Position numbers and translations under genes: made by a program. This document shows, piece by piece, positions 41,356 through 51,955 of a stretch of 64,000 nt of DNA (positions are counted from its first letter, which is position 1; each line of letters opens with the position of its first letter). The stretch lies in the NCBI RefSeq assembly GCF_910592395.1, contig NC_088322.1, positions 1,920,001-1,984,000 of the forward strand. The letters are read 5' to 3'. The DNA is from Lineus longissimus. Its lineage: Eukaryota; Nemertea; Pilidiophora; Heteronemertea; Lineidae. The notes under the pieces were generated by a model. That model was not told where the DNA came from. It made no database searches and saw nothing but the letters and a program-made list of their open reading frames with translations.

Positions 41356-41772
41356 ATGGAGTGTGATGCTGAACAATTTAGGCTTGAAAAAATTAAAGAA
41401 AAAATTACTGAATTAGAGCTAGCTATTGACAAAAGAAAAAAATGTCATAAACATTATAAAAAAGCGAGTCAAATCTTACACGGTTGTGAAATTGGTATGT
41501 ATATTACCAGTGTTACAGTCGCATCGATTGGTGCTGCATCTGTGATTGGTAATGTCATTAGCATTCCAATTTCTGCGATTTGTACAGTATTAGGCTTAGT
41601 TGGAAAAATTGTTGTTCCTAAGTTAAGGAAGAAAGAGAAAAAACATTTAGCACTATTAACTGAGAAAAAAGCATGCTTACGAGGCATTGATAATTTACTA
41701 TCCAGATATTTGGACAATGGTACTATTTCTGCCAGTGAATTTGAACTCATCCTAGAATCCGAAATGACATGA
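41356..41772 (+). CDS. Coiled-coil protein with central membrane segments
   Basis: A 138-residue protein: N-terminal charged helix, two hydrophobic segments (MYITSVTVASIGAASVIG and VISIPISAICTVLGLVG), then a charged helix. The start codon comes directly after the penton stop within the AGAATAAATG motif. The function is unknown. Confidence 0.55.
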   Translation: MECDAEQFRLEKIKEKITELELAIDKRKKCHKHYKKASQILHGCEIGMYITSVTVASIGAASVIGNVISIPISAICTVLGLVGKIVVPKLRKKEKKHLALLTEKKACLRGIDNLLSRYLDNGTISASEFELILESEMT

Positions 41773-41856
41773 TTTTCATCTGAGATAATCAGTTTGGGCT
41801 ATTTTAGCAAGTCAGACAAAAGTAGTGAAGATGAGTAATTTTATAGGCTTTTTAGC

Positions 41857-42132
41857 TTATAAAATTATATCAGTCAAATTTACAATGCCATCTTTGTAAT
41901 ATCTTAGGTCAATGATAGACATATCAAGCCATGGGTTATAACACACATGACCATAGATATGATTTTTAATTAACACTCTTTTTTGAGACATTAGACACGT
42001 GACATTGATTGGCAAGTCTGTAATGTTTATCATCGGAGTATGTCTTGGTACAAAATTAACTCCTGTCAAAATAACATTTCCTGTCATTGACAAGATTAGG
42101 ACACCAATGAGAGCTTTCACCGATTTGTTCAT
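41857..42132 (-). CDS. Small signal-anchored protein
   Basis: A 91-residue protein with an N-terminal hydrophobic helix (VKALIGVLILSMTGNVILTG) followed by a short beta-rich domain with two Cys and possible Asn-glycosylation sites (INIT, INVT). It looks secreted or membrane-anchored, a candidate virion surface or host-interaction protein by inference. It starts at TATAAATAAATG on minus. Confidence 0.5.
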   Translation of the reverse strand: MNKSVKALIGVLILSMTGNVILTGVNFVPRHTPMINITDLPINVTCLMSQKRVLIKNHIYGHVCYNPWLDMSIIDLRYYKDGIVNLTDIIL

Positions 42133-42153
42133 TTATTTATAGTATAATTTTGT

Positions 42154-42420
42154 TTAAAAAATCCAATGTTGAGAAATATCATTGTCTTTTTTGTAGATGA
42201 AAACATCATCGTGTAGAATAGGACTTATATCACCTAGGTCTATAAGTTTATCCTTGATTCGTTTTGGACATCTTACAATATACATTGTTTTTTTATCATT
42301 TCTAGGGTATATCCATAATAGGAAATCATATTTATCTGTGATTGATAAATGGTCCAATCTATCAATTTTATACCAAGTATGATCAGGAATATTTTTCCAA
42401 TGAGCATAGACGTCTTTCAT
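42154..42420 (-). CDS. Paralogue of the TIR-encoded OB-like protein
   Basis: I prefer the ATG at 42418-42420, in the GGTAAATAAAATG motif at the inner edge of the right terminal repeat; the frame stays open upstream to 42480. About 89 residues: NIPDHTWYKIDRL parallels LPINTWYKIKSF of the TIR gene, suggesting an old duplication that diverged once outside the repeat. Confidence 0.5.
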   Translation of the reverse strand: MKDVYAHWKNIPDHTWYKIDRLDHLSITDKYDFLLWIYPRNDKKTMYIVRCPKRIKDKLIDLGDISPILHDDVFIYKKDNDISQHWIF

Positions 42421-42421
42421 T

Positions 42422-43027
42422 TTATTTACCATAAAATAATTTCTATTAAGTATACGTTTAGTCCAATAAGTTAAACCCATAAAATTTCTTCCCTTGTTTG
42501 GTTTCTTTTATTCCTGTGAACCTTATGTAATTGTGGTGAGGATTTAACTTTTGTTTGATGATCGACGTGGCCCAGACTGTGTATGCTTTTGATTCTGCGT
42601 CTACTAGTTCAAGGACAGTTGATTCACCTACTTTTGTTGTTATTGTTCTAAATGATTTAATTTTATACCATGTGTTGATAGGCAGATCTTTAAATTTTGT
42701 ATACTCTGTCACTCGTGCTTCAAGTTCTGCATTGGATGGAAAGGTGTTCATTTATTCTATAAAAAGTTTTTCACTTTTTTATTTTATTTGAAATTATGAA
42801 ACTTAGAAAAATTAGAAAAATTATGAAACTTAGAAAATTTAGGAAACTTATGAAATTATGAACATTTTGAGAATTTTGATAATTTTGAACAAATTAGTGA
42901 CTTGACTGGAATTAGACTAGGAATTAATTTAGACTGAGATTAGACTGGAAAATATTTATACTGGATTTGACTGAATAAATTTGACTGGAGATTGACTGTG
43001 AGTTAGAACTGTCATTTATACACTACT
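42422..43027 (-). repeat. Polinton terminal inverted repeat, right
   Basis: Complement of 25949-26554. It carries the second identical copy of the 97-residue gene (42458-42751, minus strand). Confidence 0.93.
42458..42751 (-). CDS. Small OB-fold-like protein encoded in the TIR, right copy
   Basis: The translation is identical to 26225-26518. Identity suggests recent insertion or active homogenisation between termini. Confidence 0.6.
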   Translation of the reverse strand: MNTFPSNAELEARVTEYTKFKDLPINTWYKIKSFRTITTKVGESTVLELVDAESKAYTVWATSIIKQKLNPHHNYIRFTGIKETKQGKKFYGFNLLD

Positions 43028-43033
43028 CATGCT
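43028..43033. repeat. Polinton target-site duplication, right
   Basis: CATGCT, identical to 25943-25948. Confidence 0.93.
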
Positions 43034-44189
43034 ATGTGATACTGCTCTACGGTGCTGACCCCTGCATTTGGGAGCAAGAATTTCTCAACAGTGATTTTCA
43101 ATTTGGCAATTCGCTTCTCCATAGGTTGTTAGGTCACCAAGACGGGAATCGGGGAAATGGGTTCCAATTTATTGCTGAAGAAGAACTTACGATTTGAAGG
43201 CTTGTTTTTAGCCACGACTTGATTTGCATTGAGTCGACCTTGACCAACTCATTTGAATTGCACGCTGATGAACAAAACGGATTAGAAATGAAACAACCAG
43301 CTATGATGTAGGATGGTAGCAGGCGAGTAACGTAACAGTAACGTCATAACTTATCGGTTATCGATTTTGGAAACTTCGCCGCACTGCTCATTATTGGAAT
43401 AGTCCTTAGTAGGCCTAGTTCTTGCTGACTTCATCATTCACTTCACGTCACTGGAGCCGGCCTGTGTAAATGATGTACATAGGCTTTGTGTACTGTAGTG
43501 TACATACTGTACTGTACTGATTAGATGTATGTGGTAGTAGGCTATCATGGCTAGCCTACATACATGTATGAGGGTTGCTGATACATGACATCAAGTAGGC
43601 CTTTAAACTTTAAATACTAGTCTTTATACATTCTTGAACTTGAAGTGAAACATAGATTTGAGCATTATTTCACACTTTATTCAACAAAATGAGCCAGCCC
43701 TTGTATTGCGGTCACAATAACCCTATTCCTGTTCAACGTTATTTCTTTACCGTTGAACGGCAATTGAAATCCCGTCGAACAGCATTTAGTTTCGTCAAGC
43801 AATAATTCCGTTAAGAGTAATTCCGTTAATATATATTTGATAATAATAAATATGTGTGTATGGCGAATCATAAGAGTTGCATTATTTTCTGTTCAGTTAT
43901 TTCATTATCACTATGGTCAGCAATACTACCTTTACAAAGATAGACAAAGATGGTATTGATAACTAAGTTAAGAAAGCATCTCCTATCGTGACCATGCCAG
44001 TTTACTGTCATCGACATCAATCCTGTTGTCATCTTACAGGATGGATACACACGGCGACAATGGATCTGCGTAAGACCATAAACCGAAAGGTCGCAACTCG
44101 TTTTGGTATAAAATATCATCCTAAGATCCAGGATATCGAGACACGATCAGAAAATGAAATAGTCAATTTTGGTATAAAATCTCATCTTG
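43034..44189. other. Sequence without recognisable gene
   Basis: About 1.15 kb with stops in all frames, some TACATGTA-type simple sequence near 43500-43570, and no motif I recognise. Confidence 0.5.
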
Positions 44190-44480
44190 TCTGTTATAAA
44201 GGACGGCCAAGGGCAAGGTCTCAACCTGAATAAAATGGTCTGTTTTGGTATAAGAGATATCTTGGGACAAGGTCACAACCTTGTCAGCTCAGGTATGAAA
44301 TCTCAGGACTTGGTCACAACCTGAATGAAATGGTCAGTTTAGGTATGAAATCTCATCTCGGCTGAAGGCGGTGTCTCAGGTCTTGGTCACAACCTGAATG
44401 AAATGGTCAGTTTAGGTATGAAATCTCATCTCGGCTGAAGAAGGTGTCTCAGGAAAGGTAACAACCTGAATGAAATGGTC
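44190..44480 (+). repeat. ~73-bp degenerate tandem repeat
   Basis: Units share CCTGAATGAAATGGTCAG and GGTATGAAATCTCATCTCGG, with landmark positions 44321, 44394 and 44466. Older, weaker units reach back to about 44160. Confidence 0.75.
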
Positions 44481-44779
44481 AGGTTACTGGATACTCCGAC
44501 GTCATTGTGTGATCGAATCATGGACTCCCATATTTGGCCATCTGGTGTAATTGTGCGGCCCTTTCGTGTGGGCAAACAACTCCGTGCAGCGAAGGTGCAG
44601 TCCGAGTTCAATACGCACCACACGAGTGGGCAGAGTACTAAGCCGTCATTCAAGAGGACGAGGTATGGTCAAGGTCGGCGCGCGGCACAGGGACACTCGC
44701 GTCCGTCCAAGCGGTGGAACGCTAGTGCCACCAATCCCGGGAGACACTGGGACAATACACAGCAGTACTGGGACCGACG

Positions 44780-44965
44780 GGACTCTGACCGGTTCCACCG
44801 GGACTCTGACCAGTACCACCAAGACTCTGACCGGTACCACCGGGACTCTGACCGGTTCCACCGGGTGTCTGACCGGTTCCACCGGGACTCTGAATGGTTC
44901 CACCGGGACTCTGACCAGTACCACCGGGACTCTGACCAGTACCACCGGGACTCTGTCTGGTACTA
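44780..44965 (+). repeat. 21-bp coding minisatellite
   Basis: About nine units of a 21-bp repeat (GACTCTGACCGGTTCCACCGG and variants). It is in frame (7 codons) with the downstream endonuclease and gives a Thr/Gly/Ser-rich linker (STGTLTG). Confidence 0.88.
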
Positions 44966-45357
44966 CCAAGAATCAGACCGGAACCAACCCGGCTACGAAT
45001 GGTCGAATCAAAAGTGGTAAGAACCTTGGCAATAGTATTATGTTGCTTAGTGATACGTATAACTGTCATGGCTTGAAATCGAATGCCTTTCATGTCGCAC
45101 GTAGGTTAGGCGACTGTGACGTTTTATGTCTCACGAAAACGTGGCTAAGACCACACGAACTGCAAAGCCTTCCTATGATACTTGCTGGTGGAAACCCAAA
45201 CCTCGACATAGGTAATACCAATTTTTCACAAAGTCTGCAATGTCTGACTTAGATCCAGAGTATTCGGGCCGCCCCTTTGGGGGAGTCGCAATTATTTGCA
45301 AGCGTCACGCAGAACTGAATTTTCATTCTATTGAAATGGATTGTGATCGGCTTGTGA

Positions 45358-45806
45358 AAAACCCTTATTCAAGGAGGGCGATTAGTCGCGTTAGGCTGTC
45401 GGCTCATTGTTTCGACATTGAGCTCGGTCGCAAGTTAAAAGTGCCCAGAGATCAGCGTTTGTGTTCCAATTGTGATTCTGGGGAGTTGGGAGATGAGGAA
45501 CATACTCTCTTCTTCTGCAATAGAAAGGAGTTAGTGGATTTGAGAAGAGTGGTTGTAGTACAAATTTCCGATATTGTTGATAGCTTCAAATTGTTAAGTG
45601 TTAGTGATAAGTTCAAATATTGCTTTATGGCTGGGGACATGAATATTTGTTCGGTAATAGGTACATATTTCCATAAAGTGTTAGAGATAGTTAGAGGATA
45701 AATCATTACATTTTGTATTTCATGTCCATCTTTATTGCTAAAAAACCCAATGTAAATTCATTTTTATACGGAGGCAATAAAAGTTATTATTATTATTATT
45801 ATTATT
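45358..45806 (+). mobile_element. 3' end of a second LINE inserted in the first
   Basis: It codes for the typical LINE C-terminus (RRAISRVRLSAHCFDIELGR, then LCSNCDSGELGDEEHTLFFC, a Cys-rich end domain). A short 3' UTR ends in AATAAAAG(TTA)n. It is 5'-truncated, as expected for target-primed insertion. Confidence 0.8.
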
Positions 45807-47280
45807 GGTGTAACTGTGACTGACAATAGTGGTGCTGTGCGCCAGGTTATCTTGAATGTTTACATGCCATACTATTCGAGTAGTGCTGAGAGTAACTGTC
45901 TTGAAGAATTTATAGAATGTATAGATCACCTGCAAAGTTGTATAGATCAGCATGGGACCCCGGTCCTGCTCTGTGGTGATTTTAACGCACAGCTACCGAG
46001 GGAGGAGAAGATTGGGAGATTCTGGTATAAAGATAAAGGTTACTCGCCACTCTTTAAGGCTCTGTATGACTTCTTAACCTCAAATTACCTAATTGTTGCT
46101 GACTTCCTGTTTCAGCAGCCGGTTGACTACACGTTTTTCTGTATTAAGCGTAACTGTTTCACTTGGATTGATCATGTTATGATGTCCAGCGCGACTGCAG
46201 GTTACATATTAGACTGCAGGATTATTAGTCTCGATGACACTAATTTGAGTGACCACCTTCCTATCAGAACAACTCTTCAGATAAGTATGTCATCGCAGTC
46301 ACCTTGTACTATTAGCCCTGATGTCAGAGATGCCCGCGTGTCTCCTTCGTACGAATGGGCCAATCGTGTTCGCCGTGCAGCATATTGTGCGGATGTTGGT
46401 TCTAATCTTAAAACCTTCACGCTGAGGCAGGCTGAAAATTTGTAAACCGTGCTGAGGCCCAAGCATATGTTAATGATCGGTTCTCATACCTTAATGCAGT
46501 TCTTCACTCTTTTGCGCCTAAAAGAAGTTTCATTAAGAAAGTGTTTGAGCCTAAGTCGTATTGGTGTAATGAATTGAGTCGGTTACGTGATGTAAAGAAG
46601 TTTTGGTGGCATATGTGGGTTGAAAATGGTAGACCCCGGTCAGGGGCTGTCTTTGAATGTTGGAAATTTACGAAAAGGCGATTTCGTCAGGAAACCCGGA
46701 AGCGGGTGCATTATACTGTTTCTCAACCTGTTAGTAATCTGAATTAACTTTTCCGTCTGAACAATAGCTCCGCGTTTTGGAAGGCCCTGAATAAAAGGGG
46801 CTCTGATTCCGACTCTAAACTGTCAGTGGAAAGCTTCAAGAAATGTTTTAGTGACACTATGCAGGATGATAATAACCTTGATGATGATCAGCATGAAATT
46901 GGCAACTTTGTGAAAAAAAAGTATTTAGGGAAAAATTGCAACAACTTTACTAAATGTGACGTCTCCCCCGCTGATATCTGGGGTGCAATCCCAAAATTGA
47001 AGTGTAGCAAGGCGCCCGGCATAGATAACATTATGGCGGAGCGTCATAGGTATGGATTGTGAGATGAATTATGCCGTGTTTTGAGTAATATCTTCACTGT
47101 CATGATGAGTTGGCATGTGGTCGGGGATGACATGGCAGTTGGCACCAATATACCGGTTTTGAAAAAAACATCAGCAGATCCCAATGACCCTGTTAATTAC
47201 CGACCGATCACGCTTTGTACTGTGTATTCTAAGTTACTCGAGCTAATGCTTCTGCCCCTGGGTACTTTAAGGGGAGACCC

Positions 47281-47580
47281 TGCCAAAGGTCTGACTAAAA
47301 ATAAAAAATAAAAAAATTTCTGGTGACACTGGGTTTTCCCCACTTTTAGGTACATTGAAGCATAGACAATCTGTTCTCACTAAGTTTTCATGCAAAAAAC
47401 ATCTATAAAGTGTTTTTATTTGAGGTTTATTGAGACCTGGTGTGAGCCAAAATTGATGATTTTGCTCAGAAAACAGACAAAAATGGCACTTATTCACTAT
47501 GAACTGACTCAGCTTGTAGTAAACCGATTTTCTTCAGGTTTGTTTTGTTCAAAAGCATGGGATATACCTTTCCTGGGAGC
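47281..47580. other. Short sequence between LINE relic and MULE
   Basis: 300 bp with no recognisable coding or repeat content apart from an A-rich stretch at about 47298. Confidence 0.5.
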
Positions 47581-47895
47581 AGGTCAATTCCCCCTGGACA
47601 ATTGCCCCCCGGACTATTCCCCCCCAGACGATTCCCCCCGAGGACAACTCCCCCCTGGACAATTCCCCCCTGAGGACAACTCCCCCTGGACAATCCCCCC
47701 CCCCCCCCCCCGAGGACAACTCCCCCCCGGACAACGTCGGTCACGCAAGATGATGCCAATGATGATGGTTATCATCAAACTCAAAGAACAACTTTATTCA
47801 GAATTTTTAAAAATCTATACATGCTACCTGTACGTATTTTTCATCGAAGAAGCATAAACTTTTCCTTAGAAGTATGATAACTCACAGAATAAAAA
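47581..47895. repeat. MULE terminal inverted repeat, left
   Basis: Subterminal repeats of CCCCCCGAGGACAACTCC type, then GTCGGTCACGCAAGATGATG and on to CTCACAGAATAAA. It pairs with the complement of 50751-51175. Confidence 0.85.
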
Positions 47896-48221
47896 TCGTA
47901 CCGATACATTTAATGTGAAGTACCTAATAAGGAAATTAGAATAAGACGTAAAATTAAAGCCATGGTATGGTTGGGTTGTTGTCCCTATCTTTGTTATAAA
48001 TGGTCATGAAAATCAACGTTTTCCGCCCAGCCCCTTGGGCCTGTAAAGTGAAATATCAGTTTAGGGGAACAAATTGCATGTAAAGCGAATATTAACTTTT
48101 CATAGAAATCACAATACAGTTTCCTGGAAACGATTGCTGGTCAGTGCTGCGTTACTATTGTTAGATCACTCCCACGTATGATTTTGTGCATTAGGCGTAG
48201 GAGTGAAACTGAGCTGTCAAA

Positions 48222-48731
48222 ATGGAGTTCACAAGAACAGAGAGAGGAAAATCAAAAGTTATTCTAGATGGATATTCATATGTGAAACAAAAGGACTTGG
48301 CCGCTGGCAAAGAGTGCTGGGAGTGTGAGCTGCGTAGACCCAGACAGTGTAAAGCTAAGATTCATATTTTGGCAGGTCGTGTAGTGCACCGCACAAACGA
48401 ACATACACACGCTGGTGATGCTAGGCGGGGCGAAGTTCTGAAGTTTAGAGCAGCTGTCAAAGAGCGGACGCAGACGACAGAGGAGGCTCCACAAAAAATT
48501 GTTGCAGACTCTGTCCGAAACTTGTCTGATGCTGCAAGTGGATTATTGCAACCTATTAATGACATCCGCCGCGGAATCCGTCGAAACAGGCAACAAGTCG
48601 GGAATTCCCCACCACTCCCTGGTAATGCAGGCGAATTAGAAATTCCGAGACAACACCAGTTGACAGATACGGCCCTGCATACAGAACACGTTCATATTTT
48701 TTCACAGTCTGTGGTAAAATGTTTTCATTGA
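48222..48731 (+). CDS. FLYWCH zinc-finger protein of the MULE (truncated)
   Basis: A 169-residue ORF. A FLYWCH domain occupies residues 1-62: RGKSKVILDGYSYVKQ, then WECELRRPRQCKAKI and RTNEHTHAGD, giving the Cys2-His2 set. FLYWCH domains are the DNA-binding part of many animal MULE transposases and probably recognise the terminal repeats. The catalytic domain that should follow is absent; the frame ends after ~105 unrelated residues. Confidence 0.8.
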   Translation: MEFTRTERGKSKVILDGYSYVKQKDLAAGKECWECELRRPRQCKAKIHILAGRVVHRTNEHTHAGDARRGEVLKFRAAVKERTQTTEEAPQKIVADSVRNLSDAASGLLQPINDIRRGIRRNRQQVGNSPPLPGNAGELEIPRQHQLTDTALHTEHVHIFSQSVVKCFH

Positions 48732-49051
48732 CCATGGAGGGGTTAAAGATAGGGTATTTTCAGGCTGTAAAAAACTGAAAACCTAGAAAAACAAGGATAA
48801 ATCAGTAAATTCCCTGTAATTGTTTTATTTGATGTTTCTTTGCAAATTGAAACAGCACCTTGTTGTGCTTTTTGATAGATTTAACCTATAAAACTATTTT
48901 TAATTTACTTATTTTTAAAATTACAATTATGTACATGTTAAATGTACATTGGATGCAGTGTGGGCTAGGCAAAGTCACACCCGCTGGTCCACAACAAAGG
49001 GAACAGTGGCGCTCCTACTGCACTGGGCTTAGTTTACATATTTCTGGTAAT
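48732..49051. other. MULE interior without gene
   Basis: About 320 bp, A/T-rich, no motif recognised. Confidence 0.45.
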
Positions 49052-49748
49052 AGGGCCGTTTAGACGACAGAAAAAAGGCCCGATGAGATCCGATCGAATC
49101 CGAATGCGGTCTAAATTTCCCTGGTGTAAACGCAAACCGATCGGGTCTCATGTGGTCCCATCGGGTCTTCAAGTGGTCCACCTCTTTTGCTGGTTCCATC
49201 GGGGCTAATCCGGATGCATCCGGATCAAATTTGGTCGTCTAAACGCGATCGGGCCAAATGCGGTCTCATCTGGACTAATTTTTTTACCTACACGCATGCG
49301 TATTGGATATGGTACTTCGGCAATACTTCCTTTCATTATAAACACGTGTATTTTCACGGGAATTAATGTTGTTTTGATTGTCAGTTTTATAGTATTTTCT
49401 CTTGGCCTATTTTCATTATTCCAATATGGTGAAGGATAAGTTCACGGACACGGTTGTTTTCGATCTCATACATATTTGGAGCGATCAATCCATTCAGCGG
49501 AAGCTAGACAGCAGCTACCATAAGAACGAGCTTGCCTAGTACACTTATAACCCGCATTGTGGCGCCAAATCGGTGACGCCACCGCGCCATCCTGCGGATT
49601 ATTGGTTGAACCAAAAGAAATTAGTCCACATCAGTCCTCATTGCTGTTAGCGTCTAAACGGGTACATTAAAATGAGACCACATCCGGTCTGGAATGGGGT
49701 TCGATCGGATCGGAATGCGGTCTTTTTGGAAAGCGTCTAAACGGCCCT
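49052..49748. mobile_element. 697-bp MITE inside the MULE
   Basis: Terminal inverted repeats AGGGCCGTTTAGACG and complement, flanked by AAT on both sides (3-bp duplication). The interior repeats a GATCCGATCG / GCGGTCT theme and has no ORF. Short duplication and ends suit a Harbinger- or hAT-unlike small DNA transposon; the superfamily is not certain. Confidence 0.85.
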
Positions 49749-50009
49749 AATGTCTTCTAATCCTGGGAACTGTCCTTTGTTATCATATCTCGTCTATTTT
49801 ATATAACACAGTAATTATCACCTAAGAAAATAGAAGTCTGAGGTTCCCTATGTGGTGACGGAGCTGACGAGGCAGATCTTCTTGGTGGGTCTACTGAATC
49901 CCTTTTGTGCAAGAGGCATCCTGTATTTTAAATTAATGCATTCTAAAATAACTTGGCCACAGACTACACTGGGTAATACATATTTGGTTAAACTTATGTA
50001 TTTAAGGTT

Positions 50010-50519
50010 CAAGCACATGGATTGACCGCTGAATACCAGAGAGATGGAGAGTTTGCCCTGAGTATTCGCATGATCCCATCATTGGCTTTTGTTCCAATTG
50101 ACCACGTAGGAGATGCATACGATCACCTTCAGGAATATCTCCCTGACGAAGCTCAACCAATCCTGGATTATTTTGTAGGAACGTACATCGGACGCTCGAG
50201 AGTTGATGGTGGGCGACGGAATCCACTGTTCCCACTTCCAATGTGGAACATGTACCAACGCACCATTGACGCGTTACCACGCACTAACAATAACCTAGAA
50301 GGTTGGCACCGTTGATTCCAGGCAGATGTTGACGCCCACCACCCAAACTTTTGGAGATTTTTGAACGTTTTGAAACTAGAGGAGTCTCTCACGCACACAC
50401 AGATGGTTCAAGCTGAAGCTGGGGAGGCTGCTCCTGCACAGGGTATGGTGTACAGAGACGTACAGCAGAGAATCCAGAACCTGGTGCATGATTTTGAAAA
50501 CCGAAACATTATCAACTAA
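50010..50519 (+). pseudogene. MULE transposase C-terminal fragment
   Basis: It reads HVGDAYDHLQEYLPDEAQPI, FVGTYIGR, FPLPMWNMYQRTIDALPRTN, NNLEGWHR, a TGA, then FQADVDAHHPNFWRFLNVLK. The W-N ... TNN-x-EGWH pattern is the standard end of MULE transposases in FLYWCH elements. The DDE core upstream is missing. Confidence 0.85.
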
Positions 50520-50750
50520 TTGCACACGATTTCCAGTTCTGAACAATTCATCCGGACAATAATTTTCATGACAATGTGTGTTCAAAGAACAGTGTGCATT
50601 TAGAGTATATAGCTACTTTGTGACACTTGATAAAAATCACCCACATTACAAAATTTTCATTAATTTTAAATGTTCGAGTAGAACTGCAACTCTGGGTTCC
50701 TGTATATAGACTTTATCTAAAGTTTACTCCGTTGCCGCGTTATGTTTAGA

Positions 50751-51175
50751 TTTATTCTGTGAGTTATCATAATTCTAGTGCAAAAGTATGCTTCATAACT
50801 GATGACACTTCGGTGAAAAATACATGTACAGGTAGCATGTTTTGTTTTTTTAATTCTGAATAAAGTTGTTCTTTGAGTTTGATCATCATCATTGGCATCA
50901 TCTTGCGTGACCGACGTTGTCTGGGGGGGGGGGGGGTTTTTCGGGGGGAGTTGTCCTCGGGGGGAATTGTCCAGGGGGAATTGTCCAGGGGGGAGTTGTC
51001 CTCGGGGGGGGGAATTGTCCAGGGGGAGTTGTCCTCGGGGAGAATTGTCCAGGGGGAGTTGTCCTCGGGGGGAATTGTCCAGGGGGAGTTGTCCTCGGGG
51101 GGAATCGTCCAGGGGGGAATTGTCTGGGTGGAATAGTCTGGGGGGGGGGGGCAATTGTCAGGGGGGAATTGTCCT
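50751..51175. repeat. MULE terminal inverted repeat, right
   Basis: It contains a run of GTCCTCGGGGGGAATTGTCC-like units at 50930-51175. Long overlapping ORFs seen here on both strands are low-complexity artefacts. Confidence 0.85.
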
Positions 51176-51950
51176 AGAACCACATTTCCTGACCTCCATT
51201 CTAAAGATATCCCTGCTGCTATGGCAACAGCTGGGAAACCCCAGGAATCCCAAGGAATTTTTAACTCCAAATTGGGTCAACATTAGGATAAATTATAGCA
51301 ATGTGACCTACTTTTGTTATCTTGGCTACGATTGGCCTATACTGGTCACATGGTATACTGTGAGGTGTTACCTGCTCAGTGATTGGTCAAAACATTAAAA
51401 ACCACCTCCATGTTTACAATCTGGTTTGCTTTTGTTTTTCATCATGTCTACAGAAGAAAATAGCCGAAAACGTCTTTATAAATCGCCTGCTAGGCCAGCA
51501 AAAAGCAGATCTAAGAAATATAGACAACTTGCAGAAGCAAGAGGCAAGAAAAGAACTGTGAAAGTTGCTGATATTAGGAGTTGTGTCCATCACAGTAGTT
51601 AGGTACGCCACTGCCGAAGTACCAATTTCTACGACGCCACTTTGAGCGACCAAAAATCTGAGCGCCAATTGAAGAATGTTCCATTCGCAACTTAACGCAT
51701 GCGCATTCCGCACTGTTTACTTCGTCAGCTTTCACTGATCGAAAAGCCCAATCAATTCAGCAAGTTTTTTCCGATTTCTTTCCTTTGATGGGTGATTTTT
51801 GGCCATGTATCACTATCAGTAGAAATCATGGATTAGCAAGGTAAGAAGCCCAGAAATGAAGTTTTAACTGCTAGAAATGAACTTTTAGACGTCTTTTTCA
51901 ACTAGAAATGTCCGACTCATTAACATGAATCATAGCGCCAATATGCTATA
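51176..51950. other. Sequence without recognisable gene
   Basis: About 775 bp. A short Lys/Arg-rich open stretch near 51445-51560 (SRKRLYKSPARPAKSRSKKY) has no family I recognise. Confidence 0.45.
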
Positions 51951-51955
51951 CCTCA

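Larger units (their letters stand above)
25949..43027 (+). mobile_element. Polinton/Maverick (adintovirus-like) element, 17,079 bp
   Basis: It is bounded by perfect-looking 606-bp terminal inverted repeats starting AGTAGTGTATAAATGACAGT and by 6-bp direct repeats. Gene content: OB-like protein, HNH, PolB, tail-anchored protein, integrase, capsid, ATPase, about nine small genes and penton. An adenain-type maturation protease was not found. PolB is frameshifted and integrase is interrupted; the rest is open. This suggests a fairly recent, now defective insertion. Confidence 0.95.
44551..47280 (+). pseudogene. LINE (non-LTR retrotransposon) ORF2 relic, interrupted
   Basis: It reads a Ser/Thr-Gly repeat region, then an AP-endonuclease start (SDTYNCHGLKSNAFHVARRL, LCLTKTWLRPHEL). 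The frame shifts near 45235 and is interrupted by a second LINE at about 45358-45806. The endonuclease then resumes (VLLCGDFNAQLPR, WIDHVMMS, LSDHLPI). RT starts near 46950 (CSKAPGID, VNYRPITLCTVYSKLLE) and the copy ends at about 47280, before the catalytic motif. Stops occur near 46443, 46745 and 47061. Jockey/CR1-superfamily type by motif style; exact clade unclear. Confidence 0.8.
47581..51175 (+). mobile_element. FLYWCH-bearing MULE relic
   Basis: Long terminal inverted repeats (47581-47895 and 50751-51175) enclose a FLYWCH zinc-finger gene and the C-terminal piece of a MULE transposase. The catalytic middle is gone and a MITE sits in the gap. Outer parts of both repeats are arrays of G/C-homopolymer motifs. 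No clear 9-bp target duplication was seen. Confidence 0.8.

Noticed and set aside
44646-45093. Minus-strand repeat ORFs (VPVEPVRV and GGTGQSPGG types)
   Set aside because: Antisense shadows of the 21-bp minisatellite.
50717-51398. Overlapping long ORFs rich in Pro/Asp/Asn or Gly on both strands
   Set aside because: Low-complexity translations of the G/C arrays in the MULE terminal repeat; no independent coding support.
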